Shown here piece by piece: positions 1 through 10,418 of a stretch of 64,000 nt of DNA. The first letter of the stretch is position 1; each line of letters opens with the position of its first letter. Source of the DNA: Allobosea caraganae. GTDB taxonomy: Bacteria; Pseudomonadota; Alphaproteobacteria; Rhizobiales; Beijerinckiaceae. The stretch is from positions 1 to 64,000 of the forward strand of contig NZ_QQTO01000001.1 in NCBI RefSeq assembly GCF_003351345.1, read 5' to 3'. A model generated the notes under the pieces. The model ran no database searches. It was given only the letters and a program-made list of their open reading frames with translations, and was not told the origin of the DNA. The translations under genes were made by a program, and so were the position numbers.

Positions 1-1432
1 CGAACTCGGTCGTGGCCGAATCGACCACGGCGTTGATCTCGTTGATGCCGGCGATGAGCTGCTGCATCTGCGCGTCGGCGTCCTCGATCTGCAGCCGCGC
101 CGAGAAGTCGCCCGCCGCAGCAGCCGCGACCACCGCGCCCACATCCGTCACGACCAAAGCCATCGATTCGGCCCGCGCCAGCCTGGCAGCGGCCTCGGCC
201 CGCTCCTTCTCTTCAAGGGCGCGGACGCGCAACCCGTTCTCCTTGAAGATGTTGAGCGCGCCGGCCATGCCGCCGATCTCGTCGCGCCGCTCGCCATAGG
301 GGATCTCGAGCGCGAGGTCGCCCTCGGCGAGCTTGCGCATCGCCACCGTCATCACGCCGATCGGCCCGGTGACCCGCGACTGCACGACGACATAGCCGGC
401 GATCGCGACGATCAGCCCGCCGGCGAACAGGGCGGCGTACTGGATCAGCGTCCAGGTCAGGTCGCTCGCGGCCTGATCGGCCTTGAGGTTGAGCTCGGTG
501 ATCGCAGCGTTGGAGACCTCGCTGATCGTGTCCAGCGCCGGAATGACGGTTTCACGCCATTTATCGGTGCTCAGGTTGATCTTGCCGGTGGTCGTCATCG
601 CCTTGACGACGTCTTCCTTGAGGTCGGTGAACTGGCCGGAGAAATAGGTCCGCTCGGCCTTGCGGATCGCGTTGCGGATCGCGGGCGGGGCCTGCTCGCC
701 ACCGCCGACGGCCCGCAGCATCTGCCAGCCATAGGCGGCCTGGGCGTCGGCGAGCTTCAGCGAATCGGCTTCGGACGTCGTGAACGGGCGCGCCTGCGCC
801 AGGATCGAGCTGATCATCTGGCCGGACGTGCCGGCTTGCGCACGCACCGACCAGGCCATCGAGCGGGTGATGATCAGTTCCGACAGGCGCGGGCTGAGAT
901 TGCGGATCTCGTTCTCGACCACGGCCGAGGTCGTCTCCAGGCTCTGCAGGAAGCGGTCGCCGATGGTCAGGACGTTCTGCGGCAGGCCGGGCGTGCGGGC
1001 GGTGACCGCGAGCTTCGATTCGGCGTCGACGGTTTCGCGCAGCTTCTTGTTGGCGTCGAAATTGGCATTGAGGCTGCGGCCCGCATCCGATACGGCGGCG
1101 ATGCCGCTGCCGTTGATCGCGGCCTGCGCCTGCACCATCGCGTCGTCGACCTCCTTGCGGCGGGTCATGTAGCTCGCGATCGAGGACTGGTTCTTGTCGG
1201 TCGCCAGGATGACGGCGGTTTGCAGCGAAGCGCGCTCGTAGCGCGAGCTCACCAGCGCATCGAACAGGTTCTCGTTCAGCTTGGAGAGCTGGGCGACCTG
1301 CACGGCAGCCTCGTGCCGCCAATAGGTCGACCACAGCTCCTGGCCGCAGATCCCGGCGATAAGCAGCCCCATCATGCCGATGATGCAGGCCAGCGTCGTC
1401 CGGATCGACATGCCGGACATCAGTTTCTTCAT
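1..1432 (-). CDS. methyl-accepting chemotaxis protein, 3' end outside window
   Basis: Inner-membrane chemoreceptor that passes ligand signals to CheA/CheW. I translated the minus strand from the ATG at 1432 and it stays open to the window edge (477 codons). Residues about 8-28 form a first membrane segment, about 30-325 a periplasmic sensor region, and about 330-352 a second membrane segment followed at once by a HAMP domain (VTGPIGVMTVAMRKLAEGDL, then a DEIGGMAGALNIFKEN block). A second HAMP-like helical stretch follows. The conserved methylation/signalling hairpin lies beyond base 1. Transcribed away from truB's 3' side with a 137-base gap. Ligand cannot be told from the sequence. Confidence 0.85.
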   Translation of the reverse strand, partial: MKKLMSGMSIRTTLACIIGMMGLLIAGICGQELWSTYWRHEAAVQVAQLSKLNENLFDALVSSRYERASLQTAVILATDKNQSSIASYMTRRKEVDDAMVQAQAAINGSGIAAVSDAGRSLNANFDANKKLRETVDAESKLAVTARTPGLPQNVLTIGDRFLQSLETTSAVVENEIRNLSPRLSELIITRSMAWSVRAQAGTSGQMISSILAQARPFTTSEADSLKLADAQAAYGWQMLRAVGGGEQAPPAIRNAIRKAERTYFSGQFTDLKEDVVKAMTTTGKINLSTDKWRETVIPALDTISEVSNAAITELNLKADQAASDLTWTLIQYAALFAGGLIVAIAGYVVVQSRVTGPIGVMTVAMRKLAEGDLALEIPYGERRDEIGGMAGALNIFKENGLRVRALEEKERAEAAARLARAESMALVVTDVGAVVAAAAAGDFSARLQIEDADAQMQQLIAGINEINAVVDSATTEF

Positions 1433-1569
1433 GGAAGGCAGCCCCCGCTCAGCCCAGGCAGGTCGCGCGGGCGTAGATGCGAGGCCTAAGTAGCGGGTAA
1501 AGAATTGATATTGGGTTTACCTAACGTAATTTGGCCGCATTCCCGCCCAAACCGTTAGGATCGTTGCGC

Positions 1570-2523
1570 CTAAAGGTTGAAAACCCGGTGCGGGATCAAC
1601 TCCCCGTTCTCGATCGAGCCCGTCGCGATCAGGACGCCGCCGCTCGTCGCATAGACCGCTTCGGCCTCGATCGGCGCGTCGCGCCCGCGCAGCAGCACGC
1701 TCTGGCCGCGCTTGAGGCGCAGCGCGGCGTCGCGATGGACCACGATCTGCGGGATCAGGCTGAGCGCCGTCTCGACCGGTCGGAGCGCTGCCTCAGTGCC
1801 CCCGGCACCGTCCCGCAGCGTCTCGACCGTGGTCGCTTCGGTGACGGCGAAGGGCCCGACCCGCGTGCGCCGGAGATGCGCGACATGGCCGAGGCAGCCG
1901 AGCGCGATGCCGAGGTCGCGCGCGATGGCGCGGACATAGGTGCCCTTGCCGCATTCGGCCTCGAAGGTCGTGGCATCGGCCGTGTGCGTCACGATCCTGA
2001 GCGCGTCGATCTCGACCGGGCGCGGCTCGAGCTGCACCTCCTCGCCGTCGCGGGCGAGGTCGTAGGCGCGCTCGCCGGCGATCTTGATCGCCGAGAATTT
2101 TGGCGGCACCTGCAGGATCGTGCCGGTGAAGCGCGGCAGCAGGGCTGCGATCGCCGCCTCGTCCGGCCGCGTCTCCGAGGTCGCGACGACGCTGCCCTCG
2201 GTATCGTCGGTATTGGTCTGGGAGCCCCAGGCGACGGTGAATTCGTAGGCCTTGCGCCCGTCCATGACGAAGGGGACGGTCTTGGTCGCCTCTCCCAGCG
2301 CGATCGGCAGCAGGCCCGACGCGAGCGGGTCGAGCGTGCCGGCATGGCCGGCCTTCTTGGCCGAGTAGGCGCGCTTGACCACGCTGACCGCATGGGTCGA
2401 GGTCATGCCGATCGGCTTGTCGAGCACGACCCAGCCATGCACGTCGCGCTTCTTGGGGCGCGGCAGCGGGCCGGGCTTCTGCGGCTCCGTTCCCTCCGGG
2501 GCGGTGGCGTCAGTCATCGTCAT
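1570..2523 (-). CDS. truB: tRNA pseudouridine(55) synthase TruB
   Basis: Converts U55 of the tRNA T-loop to pseudouridine. 317 residues from the ATG at 2523 (a second in-frame ATG is at 2517). The motif [15 protein letters not shown] is at residues 59-73 and carries the catalytic Asp65; KPIGMTS and the KGTYVRA motif are also present. The frame is open further upstream but that part lies inside rbfA and is low-complexity Arg/Ser, so the ATG that overlaps the rbfA stop by a few bases is preferred. Last gene of the rimP-nusA-ylxR-infB-rbfA-truB operon. The usual next genes rpsO and pnp are not here. Confidence 0.96.
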   Translation of the reverse strand: MTMTDATAPEGTEPQKPGPLPRPKKRDVHGWVVLDKPIGMTSTHAVSVVKRAYSAKKAGHAGTLDPLASGLLPIALGEATKTVPFVMDGRKAYEFTVAWGSQTNTDDTEGSVVATSETRPDEAAIAALLPRFTGTILQVPPKFSAIKIAGERAYDLARDGEEVQLEPRPVEIDALRIVTHTADATTFEAECGKGTYVRAIARDLGIALGCLGHVAHLRRTRVGPFAVTEATTVETLRDGAGGTEAALRPVETALSLIPQIVVHRDAALRLKRGQSVLLRGRDAPIEAEAVYATSGGVLIATGSIENGELIPHRVFNL

Positions 2524-2938
2524 GGTCGTCCGGATTGATCTTGAGCGGCGGCTTGAGGATGTCCGGCAGCACCTTCTCGGAATAGAGCAGCGCGTCGATG
2601 CGCTCGGCCTCCGCGAAGCTCTCATCCTGCAGGAAGCGGATATTGGGCGCGTATTTCAGGTTGACCCGGTGCGCGATCTCGCCGCGGATATAGCGGGTAT
2701 GGCCGCCCAGCGCCTTCAGCACCGGCTTCACGTCCAGCCCGCCGAGCGGCATGATATAGGCCGTCGCCAGCTTGAGATCGGGCGAAAGCCGGACCTCCGG
2801 CACGGTGATGACGTATTTCGCCAGCACGTCGTCATGGATGTCGCCGCGCGCCAGCATCTCCGCCAGGGCGTGGCGGATCAGTTCGCCGACGCGGAGCTGC
2901 CGCTGGGATGGGCCTGAGGTTTTAACTGGTTTTGCCAT
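2510..2938 (-). CDS. rbfA: 30S ribosome-binding factor RbfA
   Basis: Cold-shock assembly factor needed for late 16S maturation in the 30S subunit. 142 residues from the ATG at 2938 ([20 protein letters not shown]). The KH-like fold is covered by residues 15-120, with the [16 protein letters not shown] stretch and the [17 protein letters not shown] stretch typical of the family. The acidic tail ends in HDDD. The frame continues upstream to 3034, but that extension is encoded by a palindromic repeat and is not part of the protein. Ends inside the truB start region, so the two are probably translationally coupled. Confidence 0.95.
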   Translation of the reverse strand: MAKPVKTSGPSQRQLRVGELIRHALAEMLARGDIHDDVLAKYVITVPEVRLSPDLKLATAYIMPLGGLDVKPVLKALGGHTRYIRGEIAHRVNLKYAPNIRFLQDESFAEAERIDALLYSEKVLPDILKPPLKINPDDHDDD

Positions 2939-3156
2939 GGTTCTCGTTCTCCGGGATCGGACCGGATGAGCGTGGATCGTAGAAACGTCATGGCCGGGCT
3001 TGACCCGGCCATCTCGTGACGTGATCTTCATCAAAAGTCAGAGCATGGCTTCCGCGAAAAACCGGTGCCCACTTTTTCGCGCCATGCTCTGGGAGCGCCT
3101 TATTCGGACGGGGATGGCCGGGTCAAGCCCGGCCATGACGCGCGACAAGCGAAGCC
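2939..3156. repeat. composite palindromic repeat block between infB and rbfA
   Basis: A 27-base sequence at 2986-3012 (core ggccgggcttgacccggcc, itself palindromic) is repeated exactly in inverse orientation at 3114-3140. Between them, 3039-3091 is another element with 11-base inverted ends (cagagcatggc / gccatgctctg) and an inner caccggt-type segment. The whole block can fold as a hairpin within a hairpin. It lies inside the operon transcript between two translation-factor genes. The inner element recurs elsewhere in the window (11100, 49927, degenerate at 51168). Confidence 0.85.
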
Positions 3157-6048
3157 TCACAGCGTCCGCTTGATCTCCTCGACGCGGAAGCACTCGATCA
3201 CGTCGCCAGGGCGCATGTCCTGGTAGCTCTCGAAGGACATGCCGCATTCCTGGCCGGCGACCACTTCCTTGGCGTCGTCCTTGAAACGCTTGAGCTGGGA
3301 CAGCTTGCCCTCGTGGACCACGACGTTGTCGCGGATCAGGCGGACATTGGCGCCGCGCTCGATCGTGCCGTCGGTGACGCGGCAGCCGGCGATCTTGCCG
3401 ACCTTCGAGACGTTGAAGATCTCGAGGATCTGCGCGTTGCCGAGCATTGTCTCGCGCAGGGTCGGCGCCAGCAGGCCCGACATCGCCGCCTTCACGTCAT
3501 CCACGAGGTTGTAGATGATGCTGTAGTAGCGGATCTCGACGCCGGCCCGTTCGGCCGCCTCGCGCGCTTCCTTGTGGGCACGCACGTTGAAGCCGATCAC
3601 CGCCGCGCCCGATGCCTGGGCCAGGGTGATGTCGGATTCGGTGATGCCGCCGACGCCGGACGAGAGCACGCGGGCGCGCACCTCGTCGTTGCCGACCTTC
3701 TCGAGCGTCCCGACGATGGCCTCGACCGAGCCCTGCACGTCGCCCTTGACGACGAGCGGGAACTCCTTGCGGCCGGCGCCCTCCTTGAGGTCGCGCATCA
3801 TCTCGGCGAGCGAGCGGCCCGCGCCCGATCCGCCGCCGCGGGCGGCGATGCGGTCGCGCTTCTGGCGCTCGCGGTAATCGGTGATCTCGCGGGCGCGCGC
3901 CTCGGACTCGACCACCGCGACGCGGTCGCCGGCCTCGGGCGTGCCGTTGAAGCCGAGCACCTCGACCGGGAGCGACGGAGGCGCTTCCTTGATCTGGGCG
4001 CCGGTATCGCCGATCAGGGCACGCACGCGGCCCCATTCGGAGCCGGCGACGACGATGTCGCCGGTGCGCAAGGTGCCGCGCTGGACGAGGACGGTCGCGA
4101 CCGGGCCGCGGCCGCGGTCGAGCTTGGCCTCGATCACGGTGCCTTCGGCCGGGCGCTCCGGGTTGGCCCTGAGATCAAGCAGTTCGGCCTGCAGAGCGAT
4201 CGCCTCGAGCAGCTTGTCGAGGTTCTGGCCGGTCTTGGCCGAGACCTCGATTTCCAGCGTCTCGCCGCCGAGCGACTCGACCTGGATCTCGTATTGCAGC
4301 AGCTCCGAGCGGACCCGGTCGGGATTGGCGTCGGCCTTGTCGATCTTGTTGATCGCCACGATCAGCGGCACCTTGGCCGCCTTGGCGTGGTTGATGGCCT
4401 CGACCGTCTGCGGCATGACGCCGTCATCGGCCGCGACCACGAGCACGACCACGTCCGTCACCTTGGCGCCGCGGGCGCGCATCGCCGTGAAGGCGGCGTG
4501 GCCGGGCGTGTCGATGAAGGTCACCTTCGAGCCCAGCGGCGTCGTCACCTGATAGGCGCCGATATGCTGGGTGATGCCGCCGGCCTCGCCGGAGACGACG
4601 TGAGTCTTGCGGATCGCGTCGAGCAGCGAGGTCTTGCCGTGGTCGACATGGCCCATGATGGTCACGACCGCGGGGCGCGGCGTCAGCGTGTCGTCGGTGT
4701 CGGGCGTGTCGAACAGGCCCTCCTCGACGTCGGATTCGGCGACGCGCTTGACGGTATGGCCCATTTCCTCGGCCACGAGCTGGGCGGTGTCGGCGTCGAT
4801 CACGTCGGTGATCTTGTGCATCGCGCCCTGCTTCATCAGCAGGCGGATGACGTCGACGCCCCGCTCGGTCATGCGGTTGGCGAGTTCCTGGATGGTGATC
4901 GTCTCCGGGATGATCACCTCGCGCATCACGCGCTCTTTGGCGACGTCGGAGGCGCGATGGCCGGTCATGCGCTGCACGCGGCGGCGGAAGGCCGCGACGG
5001 AGCGCGTCCTCTCGTCGTCGCCGCCGGTGGCGGTCGACAGCGTCAGGCGGCCGCGCGGCTTCTCGCCGACCTTGGGGGTCTTGGGCGCAGGCGCCGGAGC
5101 GCCACGGGGCGCGCCGGGAGCGCCACCGGGACGGCGGAACGCGGGACGCGCCTCGCCATCATCGGGACGGCTGCGCGGGGCGCCGGCCGAAGGGGCCTGG
5201 CGGGCCGGCCGCACCACGGCCGGCTCGGCCGCGGCTGCCGCCGCATCGGGGCGGGGCGGACGCGGCGAATCGATCCGCGGCGGCCGGGAATCGATCCGTG
5301 GCGGCCGGGCGCCGACATCGCGCATCGGCGGACGTCCGGCGAAATCGCCGCGTGGGGCAAAGTCGCCGCGCGGGCTGGATGCCGGACGGGGAGCGGGAGA
5401 ATAGGGCGCGGCAGCGGCAGCAGGAGCGCTCGCAGAGGCCGACGGGGCGTCCGAAATCGGCTGTTGCTGCTGTGGCGGCGGCGTGAACTCGCGCGGAGGC
5501 TGCGGGCGCGGGGCCTGCTGCTCTTCGTTCATGCGCTGACGCGCAGCGCTCTCGGCGCGGCGCTTGTGCTCGTCTTCCTGGCGGCGGCGGTCTTCCTCCT
5601 CGCGCTGACGCGCCAGGGCGGCTTCGCGCTCGGCCCGCTCGCGCTCTTCGCGCTGGGACCGCTGACGCGCCTCTTCCTCGGCGCGCTGGCGCTGCTCGAA
5701 TTCCCGGGCGCGGGAATCGGAGAGGGCGCGCTGGCGCGCATCCTTCTCGTCGGTCGAGAGCGTGCGCAGCAGCATGCCGCCGGGCTTGGGCGCGGCGGGA
5801 GCCGGCTGCGGCACCACTGGACGCGGTTGGGCGGGTTGGACCGCCGGCTGGGGCGCGCGGGCGACCGGCGCTTCCTTGCCGACCTCGGGCCCACCGACGC
5901 GGCGCTTAACCTCGACGACAACCTGCTTCGAGCGCCCATGCGAGAAGCTCTGCCGAACAGTGCTCTGCTCGACAGGACGCTTCAGCGTCAGGGTTTTCGG
6001 GGGGCTGACGGTCAAAGTCTTGTCGCCCGGGGTCTTGGTATCGCTCAT
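3157..6048 (-). CDS. infB: translation initiation factor IF-2
   Basis: GTPase that delivers initiator fMet-tRNA to the 30S subunit. 963 residues. Residues 1-350 are a long low-complexity region rich in Pro, Ala, Arg and Glu, including a charged coiled-coil stretch at about 95-175. The IF2 N-terminal fold precedes the G domain, whose P-loop [12 protein letters not shown] begins near residue 464; DTPGHAAF and NKIDK motifs follow. Domains II-IV extend to the C-terminus. The ATG at 6048 overlaps the ylxR stop by four bases (ATGA). The variable N-terminal half is the usual source of length differences in this family. Confidence 0.98.
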   Translation of the reverse strand: MSDTKTPGDKTLTVSPPKTLTLKRPVEQSTVRQSFSHGRSKQVVVEVKRRVGGPEVGKEAPVARAPQPAVQPAQPRPVVPQPAPAAPKPGGMLLRTLSTDEKDARQRALSDSRAREFEQRQRAEEEARQRSQREERERAEREAALARQREEEDRRRQEDEHKRRAESAARQRMNEEQQAPRPQPPREFTPPPQQQQPISDAPSASASAPAAAAAPYSPAPRPASSPRGDFAPRGDFAGRPPMRDVGARPPRIDSRPPRIDSPRPPRPDAAAAAAEPAVVRPARQAPSAGAPRSRPDDGEARPAFRRPGGAPGAPRGAPAPAPKTPKVGEKPRGRLTLSTATGGDDERTRSVAAFRRRVQRMTGHRASDVAKERVMREVIIPETITIQELANRMTERGVDVIRLLMKQGAMHKITDVIDADTAQLVAEEMGHTVKRVAESDVEEGLFDTPDTDDTLTPRPAVVTIMGHVDHGKTSLLDAIRKTHVVSGEAGGITQHIGAYQVTTPLGSKVTFIDTPGHAAFTAMRARGAKVTDVVVLVVAADDGVMPQTVEAINHAKAAKVPLIVAINKIDKADANPDRVRSELLQYEIQVESLGGETLEIEVSAKTGQNLDKLLEAIALQAELLDLRANPERPAEGTVIEAKLDRGRGPVATVLVQRGTLRTGDIVVAGSEWGRVRALIGDTGAQIKEAPPSLPVEVLGFNGTPEAGDRVAVVESEARAREITDYRERQKRDRIAARGGGSGAGRSLAEMMRDLKEGAGRKEFPLVVKGDVQGSVEAIVGTLEKVGNDEVRARVLSSGVGGITESDITLAQASGAAVIGFNVRAHKEAREAAERAGVEIRYYSIIYNLVDDVKAAMSGLLAPTLRETMLGNAQILEIFNVSKVGKIAGCRVTDGTIERGANVRLIRDNVVVHEGKLSQLKRFKDDAKEVVAGQECGMSFESYQDMRPGDVIECFRVEEIKRTL

Positions 6049-6788
6049 TCTTCGCTCGGTCCTGCCGCTTTCGGTCGTGCCGGTTCGGTCGTCAATTCGT
6101 CTGTATCGTCGATGTCAGCCGGGCTTTCTGGGCCCAATGCACCGGCATCACCCGTCCTGTAGCGAACGAGTCGACGCCAGCGGGAGAGGAAACCCTCGGC
6201 CGCCGGTCCCGGAGCAAGGGCCGCATGTATCACATGTGCCCGCCCTAACGCCAATTCCAAATCAGCCGCCGTGAATTGCGTCACGACGGGGATCTCCCTC
6301 GCCTTCAATCCGGCCTCGCTTCGCTCAGCCGCTGCGCGCCTGAGCGCCTGGCCGATCTTGCGCTTGCCGTCCTCGGCGCCGTCGCTCGCCTCGATCGCGG
6401 CGGCGACGCGCCCGGAGCCGATCACCGCCTCGACCTTGGCGAAGCCGGTCGAGACCAGCCCCGCCTTGTTGGCCATGGCCAGCGCCTGCACCGCATCGCG
6501 CTGCATCAGCCCTTCGATCAGCCCGACCAGATCGGCGGGCACGACGACCTTGGTCTTGAGCGAGCGCTCGAAGGCCTTGCGCTTGATCGCCTCCTGCACC
6601 GTCGCGGCGCTGACGCTCACCCAGACGCCGCGGCCCGGAAGCTTGCGGCGCAGGTCGGGCGTCAGAACCTCGTCGGGCCCGACCACGAAGCGGATCAGAT
6701 CCTCGGGCGCCTTGACCGTGCGGGTCACGACGCAGCTGCGTTCCGGGCCGTCCTTGCGCGCGAGCCGCGCCGCCTCCGGCCGTTTCAT
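6045..6788 (-). CDS. YlxR/DUF448 RNA-binding protein with L7Ae-like C-terminus
   Basis: 247 residues. Residues about 15-90 are the YlxR (DUF448) domain, with the family signature [17 protein letters not shown] and GRGVWVSV. Residues about 105-160 resemble the L7Ae/L30e-type fold, as is usual for the alphaproteobacterial form. The last 70 residues are Ala/Pro-rich and acidic. It sits between nusA and infB, the conserved place for ylxR, with a 20-base gap to nusA and a 4-base overlap with infB. Role in translation or RNase P regulation is known only for distant homologues. Confidence 0.9.
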   Translation of the reverse strand: MKRPEAARLARKDGPERSCVVTRTVKAPEDLIRFVVGPDEVLTPDLRRKLPGRGVWVSVSAATVQEAIKRKAFERSLKTKVVVPADLVGLIEGLMQRDAVQALAMANKAGLVSTGFAKVEAVIGSGRVAAAIEASDGAEDGKRKIGQALRRAAAERSEAGLKAREIPVVTQFTAADLELALGRAHVIHAALAPGPAAEGFLSRWRRLVRYRTGDAGALGPESPADIDDTDELTTEPARPKAAGPSEE

Positions 6789-6808
6789 GTCTGGCGTCCT
6801 GGCCTTGC

Positions 6809-8401
6809 TCAGGCTTCGGCCGCTTCGTCGCTGGCCTCGGTCTCGTCTTCGACGGGGGCCTCGACCCAGCCCGCCTTGACGCGGGCGGCCATGATGATCG
6901 CCTCCGCATCCTGGCGCGACAGGTCGAACCCGTCGAGATACCCGGCATGGCGGGTGCTCTCGCCATCCTTGCGCTCGGTCCAGCCGACCAGGTCGTCAGT
7001 GGCGCAGCCGGCGAGGTCCTCAACGTTCTTCACGTCGTTCTCGCCCAGCGCCACCATCATGGATGTGGTGACGCCCTCGACTTCGCGCAACTCGTCCTCG
7101 ACGCCGAGCGCCCGGCGCTTCTCGTCGAGCTCGGCCTCGACCCCGGCGAGATATTCCTGGGCGCGCGACTGGATCTCGGCCGCGGTGTCGTCGTCGAAGC
7201 CCTCGATCGAGGCGAGCTCGGACGGCTCGACATAGGCGACCTCCTCGACGTTGCGGAAGCCTTCCGAGGCGAGCAGCTGGCCGACCGTCTCGTCGACGTT
7301 CAGCGCGTTCATGAAGATCTCGGTGCGGGCCAGGAACTCCTTCTGGCGGCGCTCCGATTCCTCGGCCTCGGTCAGGATGTCGATGTCCCAGCCGGTGAGC
7401 TGCGAGGCGAGGCGCACGTTCTGGCCGCGGCGGCCGATGGCGAGCGAGAGCTGCTCGTCGGGCACCACGACTTCGATCTTGTCGGCCTCCTCGTCGAGCA
7501 CGACCTTGGCGACCTCGGCCGGCTGCAGCGCGTTGACGACGAAGGTCGCGACGTCGGGCGACCACGGGATGATGTCGATCTTCTCGCCCTGCAGCTCGCC
7601 GACGACGGCCTGCACGCGCGAGCCGCGCATGCCGACGCAGGCGCCGACCGGGTCGATCGAGGAATCGCGGCTGATCACGGCGATCTTGGCGCGCGAGCCC
7701 GGATCGCGGGCGACGGCCTTGACCTCGACGATGCCGTCATAGATCTCCGGCACTTCCTGGCCGAAGAGCTTGGCCATGAACTGCGGATGGGTGCGCGACA
7801 GGAAGATCTGCGGGCCGCGCGGCTCGCGGCGCACGTCGTAAACATAGGCGCGGGCGCGGTCGCCGACCTTGAAGGTCTCGCGCGGGATCATCTCGTCGCG
7901 GCGGATGATCGCCTCGCCGCGGCCGAGATCGACGAAGACGTTGCCGTACTCGACGCGCTTGACCGCGCCGTTGACGATCTCGCCGATGCGGTCCTTGTAC
8001 TCGTCGTACTGGCGGTCGCGCTCGGCCTCGCGCACCTTCTGCACGATGACCTGCTTGGCCGACTGCGCGGCGATGCGGCCGAAATCGAAGGGCGGCAGCG
8101 GATCGGCGATGACGTCGCCGACCTGGGCGGCCGGGTTGTGGCGCTTGGCCTCGGCCAGCGTGATCTCGACCGCGCCGTTCTCGACCTGGTCGACCACCTG
8201 GAGGTGGCGCGCCAGCCGGAGCTCGCCCGACTTGGTGTTGATCTCGGCATGGACGTCGGTTTCGGCGCCGTAGCGCGAGCGCGCCGCCTTGGCGATGGCG
8301 TCCTGCATCGCGTCGATGACGATCTGCCGGTCGATCGACTTCTCGCGGGCAACCGCGTCGGCGATCTGCAGCAGTTCGAGCCTGTTGGCGCTGACAACCA
8401 T
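6809..8401 (-). CDS. nusA: transcription termination/antitermination protein NusA
   Basis: Binds RNA polymerase and controls pausing, termination and antitermination. 530 residues from the ATG at 8401 ([20 protein letters not shown]). An N-terminal polymerase-binding domain is followed by an S1 domain at about 130-200, two KH domains ([19 protein letters not shown] and [19 protein letters not shown]), and C-terminal helix-hairpin-helix acidic repeats. A GTG nine bases upstream (8410) would overlap rimP, but a GAGGAG box sits eight bases before the ATG, so the ATG is chosen. The gap to rimP is five bases. Confidence 0.97.
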   Translation of the reverse strand: MVVSANRLELLQIADAVAREKSIDRQIVIDAMQDAIAKAARSRYGAETDVHAEINTKSGELRLARHLQVVDQVENGAVEITLAEAKRHNPAAQVGDVIADPLPPFDFGRIAAQSAKQVIVQKVREAERDRQYDEYKDRIGEIVNGAVKRVEYGNVFVDLGRGEAIIRRDEMIPRETFKVGDRARAYVYDVRREPRGPQIFLSRTHPQFMAKLFGQEVPEIYDGIVEVKAVARDPGSRAKIAVISRDSSIDPVGACVGMRGSRVQAVVGELQGEKIDIIPWSPDVATFVVNALQPAEVAKVVLDEEADKIEVVVPDEQLSLAIGRRGQNVRLASQLTGWDIDILTEAEESERRQKEFLARTEIFMNALNVDETVGQLLASEGFRNVEEVAYVEPSELASIEGFDDDTAAEIQSRAQEYLAGVEAELDEKRRALGVEDELREVEGVTTSMMVALGENDVKNVEDLAGCATDDLVGWTERKDGESTRHAGYLDGFDLSRQDAEAIIMAARVKAGWVEAPVEDETEASDEAAEA

Positions 8402-8406
8402 GGCGC

Positions 8407-9087
8407 TCACTCCTCTTCGGTGTCGTTTTCAGGGGCAGCGCGGGCCTTGCCCGGGCGCGGTCCCAGTGATTTTCCCCGGCCCTTCTTCGGGCTGGCGATC
8501 TCGTCGGCGGCGGGCATCTCCGGCGGCAGGCCGGATTTGCCGCGCCTGAGCGATTCGATGATCAGCGCATCGGTCAGGACGAGGCGCGCGTCGTCGATCA
8601 GGTTCATCGGAATGGCGACGTCGCGCTCTTCCTCCGATTTGGCGTCGTCGCGCGACAGCAGGGCGTTCTGGCCCTCGAAGCCGCGCAGGATGCCGCGGAA
8701 GCGCTTGCGGCCAGCGACGATCTGGTCGGTGTCGATCTTGGCGAGATGCCCGGCCCAGCGCGCGAAATCGCTCGGGCGCACCAGCGGCCGGTCGATCCCC
8801 GGCGACGAGACCTCGAGATGGTAGGGCACCTTGATCGGGTCGTCGACGTCGAGCGCCGGCGACACCGCCTGGCTCACCGCCTCGCAGCCCTCGACGTTCA
8901 TCGTCCCGTCAGGCAGCTCGGCCATGATCTGCACGGTGCAGCCATTCTGGCCGGTAACGCGCACGCGCACCAGGCGATAGCCGAGGTCGACGATCGCCGG
9001 CTCGATGATCGCCGCGACGCGCGCGGCCACGCCGCTTTCGGTGACGACGCGCCTGTCCTGATCTGCTGTTGCTGTCGGTTCGCTCAT
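8407..9087 (-). CDS. rimP: ribosome maturation factor RimP
   Basis: Needed for 30S assembly. 226 residues from the ATG at 9087 ([15 protein letters not shown]). The N-terminal alpha/beta domain spans about 15-95 ([10 protein letters not shown] and the SPGIDRPL motif near 110), followed by the SH3-like C-terminal domain. An Arg/Lys-rich tail ends in TEEE. The frame is open to 9129, but the extra part is encoded by leader sequence just below a terminator hairpin. First gene of the rimP-nusA-ylxR-infB-rbfA-truB operon. Confidence 0.95.
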   Translation of the reverse strand: MSEPTATADQDRRVVTESGVAARVAAIIEPAIVDLGYRLVRVRVTGQNGCTVQIMAELPDGTMNVEGCEAVSQAVSPALDVDDPIKVPYHLEVSSPGIDRPLVRPSDFARWAGHLAKIDTDQIVAGRKRFRGILRGFEGQNALLSRDDAKSEEERDVAIPMNLIDDARLVLTDALIIESLRRGKSGLPPEMPAADEIASPKKGRGKSLGPRPGKARAAPENDTEEE

Positions 9088-9127
9088 GCCTGGCCGCCCG
9101 GATGCTCCGGCAGGGCCTGCGGCCAAC

Positions 9128-9157
9128 AAAAAAGAGCGGGCCGGCAGGCCCGCTCTT
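9128..9157 (-). terminator. intrinsic terminator / attenuator in the rimP leader
   Basis: Eleven-base perfect arms (aagagcgggcc at 9132-9142, ggcccgctctt at 9147-9157) with a four-base loop. In the minus direction the stem is followed at once by a run of six T. Nothing upstream is transcribed toward it (the next gene is divergent), so it lies in the 5' leader of the rimP operon and probably acts as a conditional terminator. An attenuator-type leader upstream of rimP in alphaproteobacteria has been described (Rfam rimP leader, from memory); this layout fits it. Confidence 0.8.
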
Positions 9158-9163
9158 GATCAT

Positions 9164-9195
9164 CGGCTTACACCGAAACCAGAGCTGTTAAGCCG
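9164..9195 (-). promoter_or_regulatory. upstream hairpin in the rimP leader
   Basis: Perfect seven-base inverted repeat cggctta (9164-9170) and taagccg (9189-9195), seven bases upstream of the terminator stem in the minus direction. It could be the anti-terminator or sensing part of the leader. If the promoter proposed at 9197-9225 were right, its start site would trim this arm, so one of the two calls may be off. Confidence 0.45.
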
Positions 9196-9196
9196 C

Positions 9197-9225
9197 TATC
9201 TAATCCGCATCGGCCTGCCATGCAA
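9197..9225 (-). promoter_or_regulatory. candidate sigma-70-type promoter of the rimP operon
   Basis: On the minus strand TTGCAT (9225-9220) and TAGATA (9202-9197) are spaced by exactly 17 bases. Predicted start of transcription is near 9190, giving a leader of about 100 bases before the rimP ATG. Found by eye only. It conflicts partly with the hairpin at 9164-9195. Confidence 0.35.
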
Positions 9226-9326
9226 GGTCAAACACGGCGCAGGGCCTCGCAGCAAGTTGCCGTTACGCTAACCGGCTGGTCACTCTTCTGGCTTAGCTTA
9301 GCCGGAGTTGCGTGGAGTTTTATCGG

Positions 9327-10418
9327 ATGAGTTCTGTCAGCGCTTTGCTGCGCGACCTTGAGACGACGATGGCGCGCGGGTCCGGCGACGACCGCGCCCA
9401 GATCCTGTCGCGCCTGACCGACCTGTTCGTCAGCACCGCCCGCGGCATGGGCGACGACCAGATCAGCGTATTCGACGTCGTGATCGGCCGGCTCGCCCGC
9501 GCCATCGAGATGCGCGCCCGCATCGAGCTGGCCGAGCGGCTCTCCGTCGTGCCGAATGCGCCGGGCGGCGTGATGCGCCAGCTCGCGCTCGACGAGATCG
9601 CGGTGGCCCGCCCGGTCCTGATCCACTCGCCGATGCTGACCGACCAGGACCTCGTCGCGATCTCCGCCGCCAAGGGCCGCGACCATATGCTCGCCATCAC
9701 CGAGCGGCCCGATCTCGGCGAGCCCATCACCGATTTCCTGATCCTGCGCGGCGGCCGGGTCGTCACCCATGCCGTCGCGGCCAACCAGACGGCGCGCTTC
9801 TCGCGCCATGGCATGGGCGTGCTGGTGATGCGCGCGGTCCAGGACGATGCGCTGCAGACCATGCTCAGCACCCGCTCCGACGTCCCGCCCGAGCTCACCG
9901 AGCAGCTCATGCTCGCCGCCAAGAACTCCGCTCGCCGCCGGCTCACCGCCTCGCTCGAGCCCGGCCTGGCCGGGGCCGTCGAGAGCGCGGTCGAGCGCGG
10001 CGCCGAGGCCGTCTCGGCGCAGGGCCATATCCATGACGAGCTCGGCCGCTTCAGCGCCGCGCTCACCGAGATCAAGCGGCTCGACGATGCCGGCAGGCTC
10101 GACGAGGCCAAGGTCGCCGAATTCGCCGCCGCCGGCGACAGCGAGCGCGCGATCTGCGGCATCGCCGTGCTGGCCCGCCTCGGCCTGCCCGCGACCGAGC
10201 AGATCATCCTGGGGCCCGATCGCGATGCCGTCCTGCTCGTCGGCCGCGGCCTCGGCTGGTCCTGGGAGACGACGCGCGCGCTGATTGGCCTGCGCAAGAC
10301 CGACGGCACCTCGCTGCCCGCGGTCGAGCGTGCCCGCCAGAGCTTCCGCAACCTGACGCCGGTCACCGCCCAGCGCGTGCTCGGCTTCCTCAGGATGCGC
10401 GACGGCGTACAGCAGTGA
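9327..10418 (+). CDS. DUF2336 domain-containing protein
   Basis: 363 residues from the ATG at 9327, which has a GGAG box eight bases upstream; a GTG at 9312 is the alternative. The protein is all-helical with HEAT-like character: residues about 5-280 match the DUF2336 family of alphaproteobacteria (LADEIAVARPVL-type helix, then a region of repeated Ala/Arg/Glu helices). No catalytic motif and no membrane segment. Function unknown. Divergent from the rimP operon and convergent with trmB, with which its 3' end overlaps by 29 bases. Confidence 0.8.
   Translation: MSSVSALLRDLETTMARGSGDDRAQILSRLTDLFVSTARGMGDDQISVFDVVIGRLARAIEMRARIELAERLSVVPNAPGGVMRQLALDEIAVARPVLIHSPMLTDQDLVAISAAKGRDHMLAITERPDLGEPITDFLILRGGRVVTHAVAANQTARFSRHGMGVLVMRAVQDDALQTMLSTRSDVPPELTEQLMLAAKNSARRRLTASLEPGLAGAVESAVERGAEAVSAQGHIHDELGRFSAALTEIKRLDDAGRLDEAKVAEFAAAGDSERAICGIAVLARLGLPATEQIILGPDRDAVLLVGRGLGWSWETTRALIGLRKTDGTSLPAVERARQSFRNLTPVTAQRVLGFLRMRDGVQQ

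Noticed and set aside
561..1334. Minus-strand frame with an Arg-rich product
   Set aside because: It is a shifted frame of the chemoreceptor, which translates correctly from the ATG at 1432.
3313..6162. Long open frame (949 codons) on the plus strand
   Set aside because: It is antisense to infB, whose motifs are clear. The frame is open because of GC-rich codon structure; its product is Asp/Leu/Gly/Arg-rich without any domain.
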